Assembly (NCBI RefSeq): GCF_046156175.1
Contig: NZ_JAYLVL010000001.1
Span: forward strand, 248,001-312,000
Direction: 5' to 3'
DNA from: Lacisediminihabitans sp046156175
Lineage (GTDB): Bacteria > Actinomycetota > Actinomycetes > Actinomycetales > Microbacteriaceae
DNA length: 64,000 nucleotides
This document shows positions 25,188 through 33,294 of the stretch, piece after piece; position 1 is the stretch's first letter, and every line of letters begins with the position of its first letter. Below the pieces are notes generated by a model. It ran no database searches. It saw nothing but the letters and a program-made list of their open reading frames with translations, and was not told where the DNA came from. Both the position numbers and the translations under genes were made by a program.

Positions 25188-26372
25188 CTACAGCGGCGCC
25201 GTGCGCAGCCAGTGGGCGATCGCGTCATTCCAGCGTGCGCGGTCGAAGTTCCACAGCTTCGTGTGGCCGGCGATAGTGAATCGCTCGTAGCTGACGATGT
25301 CCGGGCGGGCCGCCGCAAGGGCGAGCGAGGCTGTCGAGGGGATGAATCCGTCGTCATCGCTGTGCATGAGCAGAATGGGCACGTGCAGGTCGGCGGAGCG
25401 ACGGACGAAGTCGAGCCGGGGCAGGTCGATCGGCACGTGCTGGCCGGTGAGCCGCCCAGCCCACTTGAGCCCCAGCAGCGCGATCACTCCCGTGCGAATC
25501 GGGTTCGGCAGTCCGAGCAGCTCGCCCTGGAAGCGCAGCGCAGTGACCCAGTCGATCACCGGCGAGTCCAGCACGATGCCCCGCACGACCCCCGCGAGCT
25601 CGGAACGGGTGAGGGTCTGCAGCACCGTCGCCCCTCCCATCGACCAGCCCATGAGCACGACATCCGTTGCACCGTGATCGATTGCGTACCGGAGGGCAGC
25701 CTCCACGTCGTGCCACTCCGTGTCGCCGAGGCCATACCGCCCATCCAGGCTCGGCGGGGCGTCCTCGTCGTTGCGGTAGGAGACCAGAAGCGAGGTGTAG
25801 CCGGCGGCCCGGAACACCGGGACCGCCCTCAGAGTCTCTTCGCGGCGCACCGCCCGGCCGTGAACCTCGATCACCCAATGCGTGCTCGGTCCCTCCGCCG
25901 GCACGAGCCAGGCGGGAGCGAGCCCGAGCTCCGTGGGGATGTCCACATTCTGGAACGGGAAGCCGAGGTCGGCGGGTCCGGTGTAGAACCACCCGCTGAA
26001 CCGGCCACGACGTGCGTGAGCCAGATCCCCCCGGTCCACCGCGAGCAGTCGGCGGATGACGGTCTCCGGTGTCTCCGCGACGATGTCCCCGACCCGCGCG
26101 TGGCCTCCCCCGTCGGCGAAGAAGAGGCTGTACTCGCCCGGAAGGCGGGAATCCGCGGTCGACGACAGCGTGATCAGGTCTCCGGCGCCATCCACCGAGA
26201 GGATGCGGGTGTCCTCCGGTCGCCGCTTCGGAGGCGTGACGACCGTGCGCGCGACCACCAGCGTCACGCCGGCCACGGTCAGGGCCGCGATCGACCCAAC
26301 GGCGCCCAGTGAAGCGACGACGACAGCACGCCACGGAAATGCTTTGACGGCGTGCCTTCGGGAATCTGCCAC
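25188..26372 (-). CDS. Membrane-anchored alpha/beta-hydrolase
   Basis: A 394-residue protein with one N-terminal membrane helix (about residues 14-42) followed by a probably extracytoplasmic hydrolase domain. The nucleophile elbow is GWSMGGA, the acid is probably in HSDDDGFIP, and the His is in IAGHTKLWN, giving a complete Ser-Asp-His triad. The segment between helix and hydrolase (about 50-160) is family-specific. The start is GTG 26372, 22 bases from the divergent DUF3000 gene. Substrate unknown. Confidence 0.85.
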   Translation of the reverse strand: MADSRRHAVKAFPWRAVVVASLGAVGSIAALTVAGVTLVVARTVVTPPKRRPEDTRILSVDGAGDLITLSSTADSRLPGEYSLFFADGGGHARVGDIVAETPETVIRRLLAVDRGDLAHARRGRFSGWFYTGPADLGFPFQNVDIPTELGLAPAWLVPAEGPSTHWVIEVHGRAVRREETLRAVPVFRAAGYTSLLVSYRNDEDAPPSLDGRYGLGDTEWHDVEAALRYAIDHGATDVVLMGWSMGGATVLQTLTRSELAGVVRGIVLDSPVIDWVTALRFQGELLGLPNPIRTGVIALLGLKWAGRLTGQHVPIDLPRLDFVRRSADLHVPILLMHSDDDGFIPSTASLALAAARPDIVSYERFTIAGHTKLWNFDRARWNDAIAHWLRTAPL

Positions 26373-26394
26373 AGGGGAACTTTAGTCTTCACTC

Positions 26395-26994
26395 GTGCCC
26401 GAAAACGCCGCAGGTCAACCGGAGCCGGCCGCGTTCCGCGCCGCGCTCGATGCAGTCCGCCGGGCTTCGCTCCGTTCGGAGCTCGTGCTCACCGAGATTC
26501 CCTCCCCCTGTGGGGATCTCGCGCCGTACAGTGTCGCGCTCGCCGCGGATGTCACCCCGGCCCGGCACAACTCGGACTCCGATCTCGGCACCGGCCGATT
26601 CATCCTCCTCTACGACCCCTCCGCCCCCGAAGCGTGGGGCGGCGTATTCCGGGTCGTCTGTTACGCGCAGGCTCCGCTCGAGAGCGACATCGGCCTCGAT
26701 CCCTTCCTCGCGGATGTCACGTGGTCCTGGCTCGTCGATGCGCTCGAAGCGCGCGGCGCGCAATACACGGCGGAATCGGGCACCGCCACCCGCATCATTT
26801 CCACCGGCTTCGGCGAACTCGCCGCGCAGGGGGACGGGGCGCAAATCGAGCTTCGCGCGTCCTGGACTCCCCTCGACGCCCACGACATCACCTCACATGT
26901 GGAAGGCTGGGGTGAATTGCTGTGCATGCTGGCGGGACTGCCGCCGGCTGTCGAAGGAGTGAGTGTGCTAGCGGCCCGCAGAGATCGGACGTGA
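26395..26994 (+). CDS. DUF3000 family protein
   Basis: A 199-residue actinobacterial protein of unknown function. The conserved blocks are FRAALDAVRRASLRSELVLTEIPSP, WGGVFRVVCYAQAPLE and LPDxVTWSWL-like DVTWSWLVDAL. It starts at GTG 26395 and its TGA overlaps the rnd GTG (GTGA at 26991). The DUF3000-ribonuclease D pairing is widely kept in actinobacteria. Confidence 0.9.
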   Translation: MPENAAGQPEPAAFRAALDAVRRASLRSELVLTEIPSPCGDLAPYSVALAADVTPARHNSDSDLGTGRFILLYDPSAPEAWGGVFRVVCYAQAPLESDIGLDPFLADVTWSWLVDALEARGAQYTAESGTATRIISTGFGELAAQGDGAQIELRASWTPLDAHDITSHVEGWGELLCMLAGLPPAVEGVSVLAARRDRT

Positions 26995-28328
26995 GCGACA
27001 CCGCAAGAGAACCGGTGTTTCTCGACGGTACGGAGCATCAGGGCCGTGCCGAAGCGCCAGTGAGCGTGCCCGAAGCCGCGCCTCCCGTCGAATCCGACGC
27101 CGGAGCCCGGGTCGAACCGGAACAGGCCCCCCACGTCGAAGTGCACGTCATCGAGTCCCGTGAGGAGTATCTCGAAGCCGTTGCGGCCATTGTGGCTGGC
27201 CACGGTCCGATCGCCATCGATGCCGAGCGGGCTTCGGGCTTCCGGTACTCCCAGCGCGCGTACCTCATCCAGATCTTCCGCCGCGGTTCCGGCGTCTTCC
27301 TCTTCGATCCGCCGGCCATCGGGTCCTTCGCGGAACTCGACGCGGCCATCCGTGACGAGGAATGGATCCTGCACGCCGCGAGCCAGGACCTCGCGTGCCT
27401 GCGCGAGGTGGGGCTCGACCCCACCCGCATCTTCGACACAGAGCTCGGCGCTCGCCTCGCCGGCCTCCCCCGGGTCGGGCTCGGCACTGTCGTCGAAGAC
27501 CTCCTCGGCATCCACCTGGCCAAAGAGCACTCGGCGGCGGACTGGTCGACACGACCACTGCCCCAGTCCTGGCTGGTCTACGCGGCGCTCGATGTCGAGT
27601 TGCTCCCCGACCTCAGGGACGCGATGGCCGCCCTCCTCGAGACCGCCGGCAAATCCGACATCGCCGAGCAGGAATTCGAAGCCGTGCTCGCCCGCGAAGC
27701 AAAGGTGGTCACCGGTGACGCGTGGCGGCGCCTCTCCGGACTGCACACGGTGCGCGGGGCCCGAAACCTCGCCGTCGCCCGCGAACTCTGGGAGGCCCGC
27801 GACGCCTTCGCCCGCGAGATCGACACCGCCCCCGGACGACTCGTTCCGGATGCTTCGCTCATCGCCGCAGCGAAGGCGATGCCGGAGTCCCGCCACGGAC
27901 TCGCATCCCTGCGCGAATTCAACGGTCGCGCGAGCCGCTCGGAGCTTCCGCGCTGGTGGGCCGCGATCGAAGCAGGACGCGCCACTGAAGATCTGCCCGC
28001 GCTCCGGGTCGCGAGCGAGGCGATACCGCCGCCGCGGGTGTGGAGCGACCGGAACCCCGTAGCCGACAAACGGTTGAAGTCCGCTCGCGCCGCGATCGCC
28101 GTGGTCTCGGCCGAGGTCGATATCCCCGTCGAGAATCTGCTGACTCCGGAGCTGCTCCGACGTCTCGCCTGGACTCCTCCCGAGCCACTCGAACTCGAAA
28201 GCGTCACGTCAGCCCTGGCCGGCTTGGGCGCGCGCGCCTGGCAGGTTGACGCTATCGCACAGGTGATCCTCGATGCCTTTGTCGATGCCAGCCAAACGAT
28301 CGAACCGGGCGTCGAGACCGCTTCGTAG
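26991..28328 (+). CDS. rnd: Ribonuclease D-like 3'-5' exonuclease with HRDC domain
   Basis: A 445-residue DEDD-family exonuclease. DEDD residues are visible in AIDAERASGFRYSQRAYL (exo I), ILHAASQDLACLREVG (exo II) and the YAALDVELLPDL Asp (exo III). A C-terminal HRDC domain (ARNLAVARELWEARDAFARE) probably binds RNA. The first 45 or so residues are a disordered acidic extension. GTG 26991 overlaps the DUF3000 stop by four bases. Confidence 0.94.
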   Translation: MSDTAREPVFLDGTEHQGRAEAPVSVPEAAPPVESDAGARVEPEQAPHVEVHVIESREEYLEAVAAIVAGHGPIAIDAERASGFRYSQRAYLIQIFRRGSGVFLFDPPAIGSFAELDAAIRDEEWILHAASQDLACLREVGLDPTRIFDTELGARLAGLPRVGLGTVVEDLLGIHLAKEHSAADWSTRPLPQSWLVYAALDVELLPDLRDAMAALLETAGKSDIAEQEFEAVLAREAKVVTGDAWRRLSGLHTVRGARNLAVARELWEARDAFAREIDTAPGRLVPDASLIAAAKAMPESRHGLASLREFNGRASRSELPRWWAAIEAGRATEDLPALRVASEAIPPPRVWSDRNPVADKRLKSARAAIAVVSAEVDIPVENLLTPELLRRLAWTPPEPLELESVTSALAGLGARAWQVDAIAQVILDAFVDASQTIEPGVETAS

Positions 28329-28405
28329 GAACAGTCAAACGATTCTCGACGCGATTTTCGCCGGTTTAGGCTTTTTCCCGTTACCTATGAGCGAAAAGAG
28401 GCACT

Positions 28406-29611
28406 GTGGCCGAGAGACATGAAGTCGTGTTCGTCGATGGGGTTCGCACCCCGTTCGGACGCGCCGGCGAAAAGGGAATGTACTGGAACACCCGAGCAGA
28501 CGACCTGGTCGTCAAGGCCATGGTCGGCCTCCTCGAGCGCAACCCCGATGTGCCCCACGACCGGATCGACGAGGTCGCCATCGCCGCGACCACGCAGCAG
28601 GGCGATCAGGGCCTGACCCTCGGCCGCACGGCCGCGCTCCTCGCGGGCCTGCCGAAGTCGGTGCCTGGTTTCGCCATCGACCGCATGTGCGCCGGGGCGA
28701 TGACCTCGGTCACCACGCTGGCCGGAGGCATCGCGTTCGGAGCCTACGACCTCGCCCTCGCTGGCGGCGTCGAGCACATGGGCCGTCATCCGATGGGCTT
28801 CGGAGCGGATCCCAACCCACGCTTCCTCTCGGAGAAGCTCGTGAGCGGAGAGGCCCTCAACATGGGCTCCACCGCCGAGCGCATCCACGACCGTTTTCCC
28901 CAGCTCACCAAGGAGCGCTCCGACCGCTTCGCCCTGGCGAGCCAGCAGAAGGCGGCCGCGGCCTACGACAATGGCAAGCTGCAGCCCGACCTGATCCCGG
29001 TGTCCGTGCGCTCCGAGTCCGGTTGGGGTCTCGCCACCCGCGACGAGGCGCTGCGTCCGGAGACGACCCTCGAGGGGCTCGCCGGACTGAAGACACCGTT
29101 CCGCCCGCACGGGCGCGTCACGGCCGGCAATGCGTCCGGTCTGAACGACGGTGCGACCATCAGCCTTCTGGCGAGCGAGTCCGCCGCGAAGGAACTCGGT
29201 CTCACCGCGAAGATGAAGCTCGTGAGCTTCGCCTTCGCCGGCGTCGAGCCGGAGATCATGGGCATCGGACCGGTGCCATCCACCGAGAAGGCCCTGAAGA
29301 AGGCCGGACTGTCGATCACCGACATCGGCCTCTTCGAGCTGAACGAGGCGTTCGCTGTGCAGGTGCTGTCGCTGCTCGATCACTTCGGCATCGCCGATGA
29401 CGACCCCCGTGTCAATCAGTGGGGTGGCGCGATCGCCATGGGTCATCCGCTCGCCTCCTCCGGCGTGCGCCTGATGATCCAGCTCGCCGCGCAGTTCAAG
29501 GAGCGCCCGGACGTGCGCTACGGCCTGACCGCGATGTGCGTCGGCCTCGGCCAGGGCGGATCCGTCATCTGGGAGAACCCGTACTTCGACGGAAAGAAGA
29601 AGAAGAAATGA
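28406..29611 (+). CDS. fadA: Acetyl-CoA acyltransferase (3-ketoacyl-CoA thiolase)
   Basis: Thiolase of 401 residues catalysing the last step of fatty acid beta-oxidation. The nucleophile is Cys95 in DRMCAGAMT, the second site residues lie in ELNEAF and GHPLASSG, and the acid/base Cys is in AMCVGLGQG. GTG 28406 begins MAERHEVVFVDG. The C terminus is DGKKKKK, whose AAG run provides the purine-rich leader of fadB; the two genes overlap by four bases. It forms the beta subunit of a trifunctional-type complex with fadB. Confidence 0.96.
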   Translation: MAERHEVVFVDGVRTPFGRAGEKGMYWNTRADDLVVKAMVGLLERNPDVPHDRIDEVAIAATTQQGDQGLTLGRTAALLAGLPKSVPGFAIDRMCAGAMTSVTTLAGGIAFGAYDLALAGGVEHMGRHPMGFGADPNPRFLSEKLVSGEALNMGSTAERIHDRFPQLTKERSDRFALASQQKAAAAYDNGKLQPDLIPVSVRSESGWGLATRDEALRPETTLEGLAGLKTPFRPHGRVTAGNASGLNDGATISLLASESAAKELGLTAKMKLVSFAFAGVEPEIMGIGPVPSTEKALKKAGLSITDIGLFELNEAFAVQVLSLLDHFGIADDDPRVNQWGGAIAMGHPLASSGVRLMIQLAAQFKERPDVRYGLTAMCVGLGQGGSVIWENPYFDGKKKKK

Positions 29612-31746
29612 CCGACGTCGCAACGCAGAGCCGTTTCGCTGAACTCATCGCGGCATCCGACGATGAGGTGGTCACCCACTCCTACGTTCGGGACATCCCG
29701 ATCTCCGGCGGCCGCACTCTCGCCCTCGTCACTCTCGACAACGGGCGTGACCACACCCGTCCCACCACGCTTGGCCCTGTCACGCTGGTCGAGTTCGCGT
29801 CGACTCTCGACACGCTGAAGGAACGCGCGTCCCGCGGGGAGATCGCCGGTGTCGCCGTCACCGGAAAGCCCTTCTTCCTCGCTGCCGGCGCCGACCTCTC
29901 CAAGGTGGGCGCGATCACGAGCCGGGCCGTCGGAAAGCAGATGGCCGAGCTCGGCCACTACGCCCTCGGCAAGCTGAACGGCATCGGTGTGCCGAGCTTC
30001 GTGTTCATCAACGGGCTCGCGCTCGGCGGTGGCCTCGAGATCGGACTCAACGCGGACTACCGCACCGTCGACCGCAACACTCCGGGTGTGGCTCTTCCCG
30101 AGGTCTTCCTCGGCATCATCCCCGGCTGGGGTGGGGCCTGGCTGCTGCCGAACCTCATCGGCATCGAGAACGCGCTCAAGGTGGTCATCGAGAACCCCCT
30201 GAAGAACAACCGGATGCTCAAGGGGCAAGAGGTCTTCGACCTCGGTATCGCGGATGCCATCTTCGACTCGGTGTCGTTCCTCGAGCACTCCATAGCGTGG
30301 GCCGACGGCGTGATCTCCGGAACCACCACCGTGAAGCGCGCGAACACCCCCGGCAAGATCGAACGCGCCGTGAAGTGGGACATCGCCATCGGGGTCGCCA
30401 CCAAGATGCTCGAGAACCGCATCGGCCGGGTCGCGAAGTCTCCGTACAAGGCTCTCGAGCTGCTCAAGGCTGCGAAGAACACCGACCGGGCCACCGGTTT
30501 CGCCGCGGAGGATGAGGCTCTCGCCGAACTCATCTCCGGCGACCAGTTCAAGGCCAGCATTTACGCATTCAACCTGGTGCAGAAGCGCACCAAGCGTCCG
30601 GCGGGAGCGCCAGACAAGGCTCTGGCGAAGCCGGTGACCCAGGTCGGTGTGATCGGCGCTGGCCTCATGGCCAGCCAGTTCGCGCTGCTCTTCGTGCGCC
30701 GCCTCAAGGTGCCCGTGGTGATCACCGATCTCGACCAGGCACGGGTCGACAAGGGTGTGGCCTACATCCATGACGAGATCGACGCGCTCCTGGGCAAGAA
30801 GCGCATCTCGCCGGATGAGGCGAACCGCCTCAAGGCGCTCGTCACCGGTACCACCGACAAGGCCGACTTCGCCGCCTGCGACTGGGTGATCGAGGCCGTT
30901 TTCGAGGAGCTCGGAGTCAAGCAGGCCGTCTTCGCCGATGTGGAGCAGTACATCTCCGAGACCGCCGTGCTCGCCACCAACACCTCCTCACTCTCGGTCG
31001 AGCAGATCGGTGCCGACCTGAAGCATCCGGAACGCCTCGTGGGCTTCCACTTCTTCAACCCGGTGGCCGTGATGCCTCTCGTGGAGGTCGTCAAGACCCC
31101 GCAGACGGATGATGCGACGCTGTCCACCGCGATGGTGACCGCCGCAAAGCTCTTCAAGAACGCGGTGATCACGACGGACACTCCCGGCTTCGTGGTCAAC
31201 CGCATTCTCGCGAAGGTGCTCGGCGAGGCGATGCACGCGGTCGACACCGGCACTCCGTTCGAGGTCGTCGAGGAGTCGACCAAACCGTTCGGCCTTCCGA
31301 TGACCCCATTCGAGTTGCTCGAGCTCGTCGGCCTCAAGGTGGGGGCGCACGTGCTCGACACCCACCACGCGGCGTTCCCCGAGCGGTTCTTCGAGAGCGA
31401 GAACCTGCACAAACTCGCCGAACTCGGTCACATCTTCGAACGCGATTCCAAGGGGAAGGTCACCGGAATCGACAAGAAGGCACGCGCCATCGTTGCCGGG
31501 GGCACGACGCCGATGACGGCTGAGGAACTCCGCACCCGCCTCGAGGACGGTCTGGCGGACGAGGTACACCGCATGCTCGAGAGCCACGTCGTCGAAGCGG
31601 CGGAGGACATCGACCTCTGCCTGATCCTCGGCGCGGGTTATCCGTTCCAGATGGGTGGGGTCACTCCGTACCTCGACCGGGTCGGTGCCTCCGAGCGGGT
31701 CTTCAACGACACCTTCCATCACCCGGTGTTGCGCGGAGTCTCGTAG
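29608..31746 (+). CDS. fadB: Multifunctional enoyl-CoA hydratase / 3-hydroxyacyl-CoA dehydrogenase
   Basis: Alpha subunit of the beta-oxidation complex, 712 residues. The N-terminal crotonase domain has GLALGGGLEIGLNADYR and LPEVFLGIIPGWGG. It is followed by the NAD-binding Rossmann domain (GVIGAGLMASQFALLF), the catalytic segment GFHFFNPVAVMPLVEVV and two C-terminal 3-hydroxyacyl-CoA dehydrogenase domains. ATG 29608 overlaps the fadA TGA. Confidence 0.96.
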   Translation: MTDVATQSRFAELIAASDDEVVTHSYVRDIPISGGRTLALVTLDNGRDHTRPTTLGPVTLVEFASTLDTLKERASRGEIAGVAVTGKPFFLAAGADLSKVGAITSRAVGKQMAELGHYALGKLNGIGVPSFVFINGLALGGGLEIGLNADYRTVDRNTPGVALPEVFLGIIPGWGGAWLLPNLIGIENALKVVIENPLKNNRMLKGQEVFDLGIADAIFDSVSFLEHSIAWADGVISGTTTVKRANTPGKIERAVKWDIAIGVATKMLENRIGRVAKSPYKALELLKAAKNTDRATGFAAEDEALAELISGDQFKASIYAFNLVQKRTKRPAGAPDKALAKPVTQVGVIGAGLMASQFALLFVRRLKVPVVITDLDQARVDKGVAYIHDEIDALLGKKRISPDEANRLKALVTGTTDKADFAACDWVIEAVFEELGVKQAVFADVEQYISETAVLATNTSSLSVEQIGADLKHPERLVGFHFFNPVAVMPLVEVVKTPQTDDATLSTAMVTAAKLFKNAVITTDTPGFVVNRILAKVLGEAMHAVDTGTPFEVVEESTKPFGLPMTPFELLELVGLKVGAHVLDTHHAAFPERFFESENLHKLAELGHIFERDSKGKVTGIDKKARAIVAGGTTPMTAEELRTRLEDGLADEVHRMLESHVVEAAEDIDLCLILGAGYPFQMGGVTPYLDRVGASERVFNDTFHHPVLRGVS

Positions 31747-31790
31747 CGCCTGCCCTCTGGTTCGAGGTCCCTGCAGCCGTCGGGTGGGTC

Positions 31791-31812
31791 CGGCGTGGTG
31801 GTAATCACGCCG
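31791..31812 (+). terminator. Hairpin downstream of fadB
   Basis: Arms CGGCGTG and CACGCCG with an eight-base loop, 45 bases after the fadB stop; no T-tract. Other G/C-rich dyads follow before the convergent reductase gene. Confidence 0.45.
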
Positions 31813-31880
31813 AGCCTCCCCGACGAACGCAGGGTTCCGGAGCACCGAGTCCCGCCGGGGAGACCCCGTGGGTTCGGTGG

Positions 31881-32858
31881 CTACCGGTTGAGTGGGCTCA
31901 TGTCGGCGTAGCGATCCCCCACCGGAGCCGCGACGGCATCGAGCACCGCGAGCTGTGCCGTTGACAGCACGAGAGCATCCGCCGCCACATTCTCCTCCAG
32001 GTAGGGGATGCGCTTCGTTCCGGGGATCGGCGCGATGTCGTCCCCCTGCGCGAGAAGCCAGGCGAGCGCGACCTGGCCGGGCTTGGCACCCAGTTCCGCA
32101 GCCACGGCATCCGCCTGCTCCACGATGCGGATGTTCGCCTCGAGGTTGTCACCCTGGAATCTCGGATTGGATTTGCGGAAGTCGCTGTCTTCGAGCTGGT
32201 CGAGAGAGCGGATGGTGCCGGTGAGGAATCCCCGGCCGAGCGGCGAATACGGCACGAAGCCGATGCCCAGCTCCCGCACAACGGGCAGGATCTCGACCTC
32301 CACATCGCGCGACCAGAGCGAGTACTCGGTCTGCAGGGCCGTGACCGGATGGACCGCGTGCGCGCGACGGATCGTGTCTGGCGCCGCCTCGGAGAGTCCG
32401 TAGCCGCGGATCTTGCCCTCGGCGATGAGCTGCGCCAGCGCGCCGACGGTCTCCTCGACCGGGGTATCCGGATCCATGCGGTGCTGGTAGTAGAGGTCGA
32501 TGTAATCGGTTCCCAGCCGGGACAGCGAACCTTCGACCGAGAGTCGAATGTTTTCCGCGCTTCCGTCGAGGCCACGGGTGCCATCCCCGCGGTGCAGGAT
32601 CGTGCCGAACTTGGTGGCGATCACCACCCTGTCCCGGCGCCCGGCGAAGGCCTCACCGAGAAGGGACTCATTCGTGTATGGGCCGTAGATCTCGGCGGTG
32701 TCGAAGAAGGTGACGCCGAGGTCGAGTGCCCGATGAATCGTCGCGATTGCGCCGGCGTCGTCCTGGCCTGCGCCGCTGTAGAACGCCGACATGCCCATGC
32801 AGCCGAGTCCGATGCGGGAGACCTCGAGTGCGGTGGGGCCGAGGGTGATGTGTTTCAT
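31881..32858 (-). CDS. Aldo/keto reductase
   Basis: NADPH-dependent (beta/alpha)8 oxidoreductase, 325 residues. The tetrad Asp/Tyr appear in FFDTAEIYG, the catalytic Lys in VIATKFG and the His in YYQHRMDP. NADP-binding residues lie in FVPYSPLGRGFLTG and the C-terminal IPGTKR. The ATG at 32858 overlaps the MerR stop (ATGA), so the two genes form a regulator-reductase operon. The open frame extends farther upstream through merR but that is not coding. Substrate unknown. Confidence 0.93.
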   Translation of the reverse strand: MKHITLGPTALEVSRIGLGCMGMSAFYSGAGQDDAGAIATIHRALDLGVTFFDTAEIYGPYTNESLLGEAFAGRRDRVVIATKFGTILHRGDGTRGLDGSAENIRLSVEGSLSRLGTDYIDLYYQHRMDPDTPVEETVGALAQLIAEGKIRGYGLSEAAPDTIRRAHAVHPVTALQTEYSLWSRDVEVEILPVVRELGIGFVPYSPLGRGFLTGTIRSLDQLEDSDFRKSNPRFQGDNLEANIRIVEQADAVAAELGAKPGQVALAWLLAQGDDIAPIPGTKRIPYLEENVAADALVLSTAQLAVLDAVAAPVGDRYADMSPLNR

Positions 32859-33238
32859 TCCGTGGGGGTCCTTCCCTGGTAGGTCGCGATCTTGAAGTCG
32901 ATCGCGGCCAGGCTTTCGGTCATCACGGCGAGTTGCGCCGTGACGGAGATCCGGTGCAGGAGCAACAGCTCGAGCCGGTCGGGAACTGTCGATTCGCCCT
33001 CGCGGGCGAGATCGACGTATTGGCGCAGCCGGGCGATCGGTAGACCCGTCGAACGGAGCTTGGTGAGGAATCCCACCCAGCGCACGTCCGCGTCGTTGTA
33101 TCTCCGGTGCGTGGAAGACGCCCGAACGATCGGCCTGAGCATCAGCCCGGCACGCTCGTAAGAGCGCAGTGCGTGCGCCGACAACCCGGTGAGTTCGGCG
33201 ACCTGGGAGATCGAGTAGCTGGGAGCCGTCAACGTCAT
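32855..33238 (-). CDS. MerR family transcriptional regulator
   Basis: A 127-residue MerR-type regulator. The winged helix-turn-helix SISQVAELTGLSAHALRSYERAGL is followed by HRRYNDADVRWVGFL, a dimerisation coiled coil and a short tail without conserved cysteines, so it is a non-metal member. It is coupled to the aldo/keto reductase. The promoter directly upstream has the 19-base spacer and central dyad that MerR proteins recognise, so autoregulation of the operon is likely. Confidence 0.93.
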   Translation of the reverse strand: MTLTAPSYSISQVAELTGLSAHALRSYERAGLMLRPIVRASSTHRRYNDADVRWVGFLTKLRSTGLPIARLRQYVDLAREGESTVPDRLELLLLHRISVTAQLAVMTESLAAIDFKIATYQGRTPTE

Positions 33239-33244
33239 AGACCA

Positions 33245-33275
33245 AGGCTAGAACTTAGAGTGCACTCTCAGTCAA
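33245..33275 (-). promoter_or_regulatory. MerR-type promoter with 19-base spacer, leaderless
   Basis: On the minus strand -35 TTGACT (33275-33270) and -10 TAGCCT (33250-33245) are 19 bases apart. The spacer overlaps an 18-base dyad CTGAGAGTGCACTCTAAG (33271-33254, one mismatch, with AGAGTGCACTCT perfect). Only six bases separate the -10 from the ATG at 33238, so the transcript is probably leaderless. Confidence 0.85.
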
Positions 33276-33294
33276 ACCCGCGCCTGCTCGAGGG

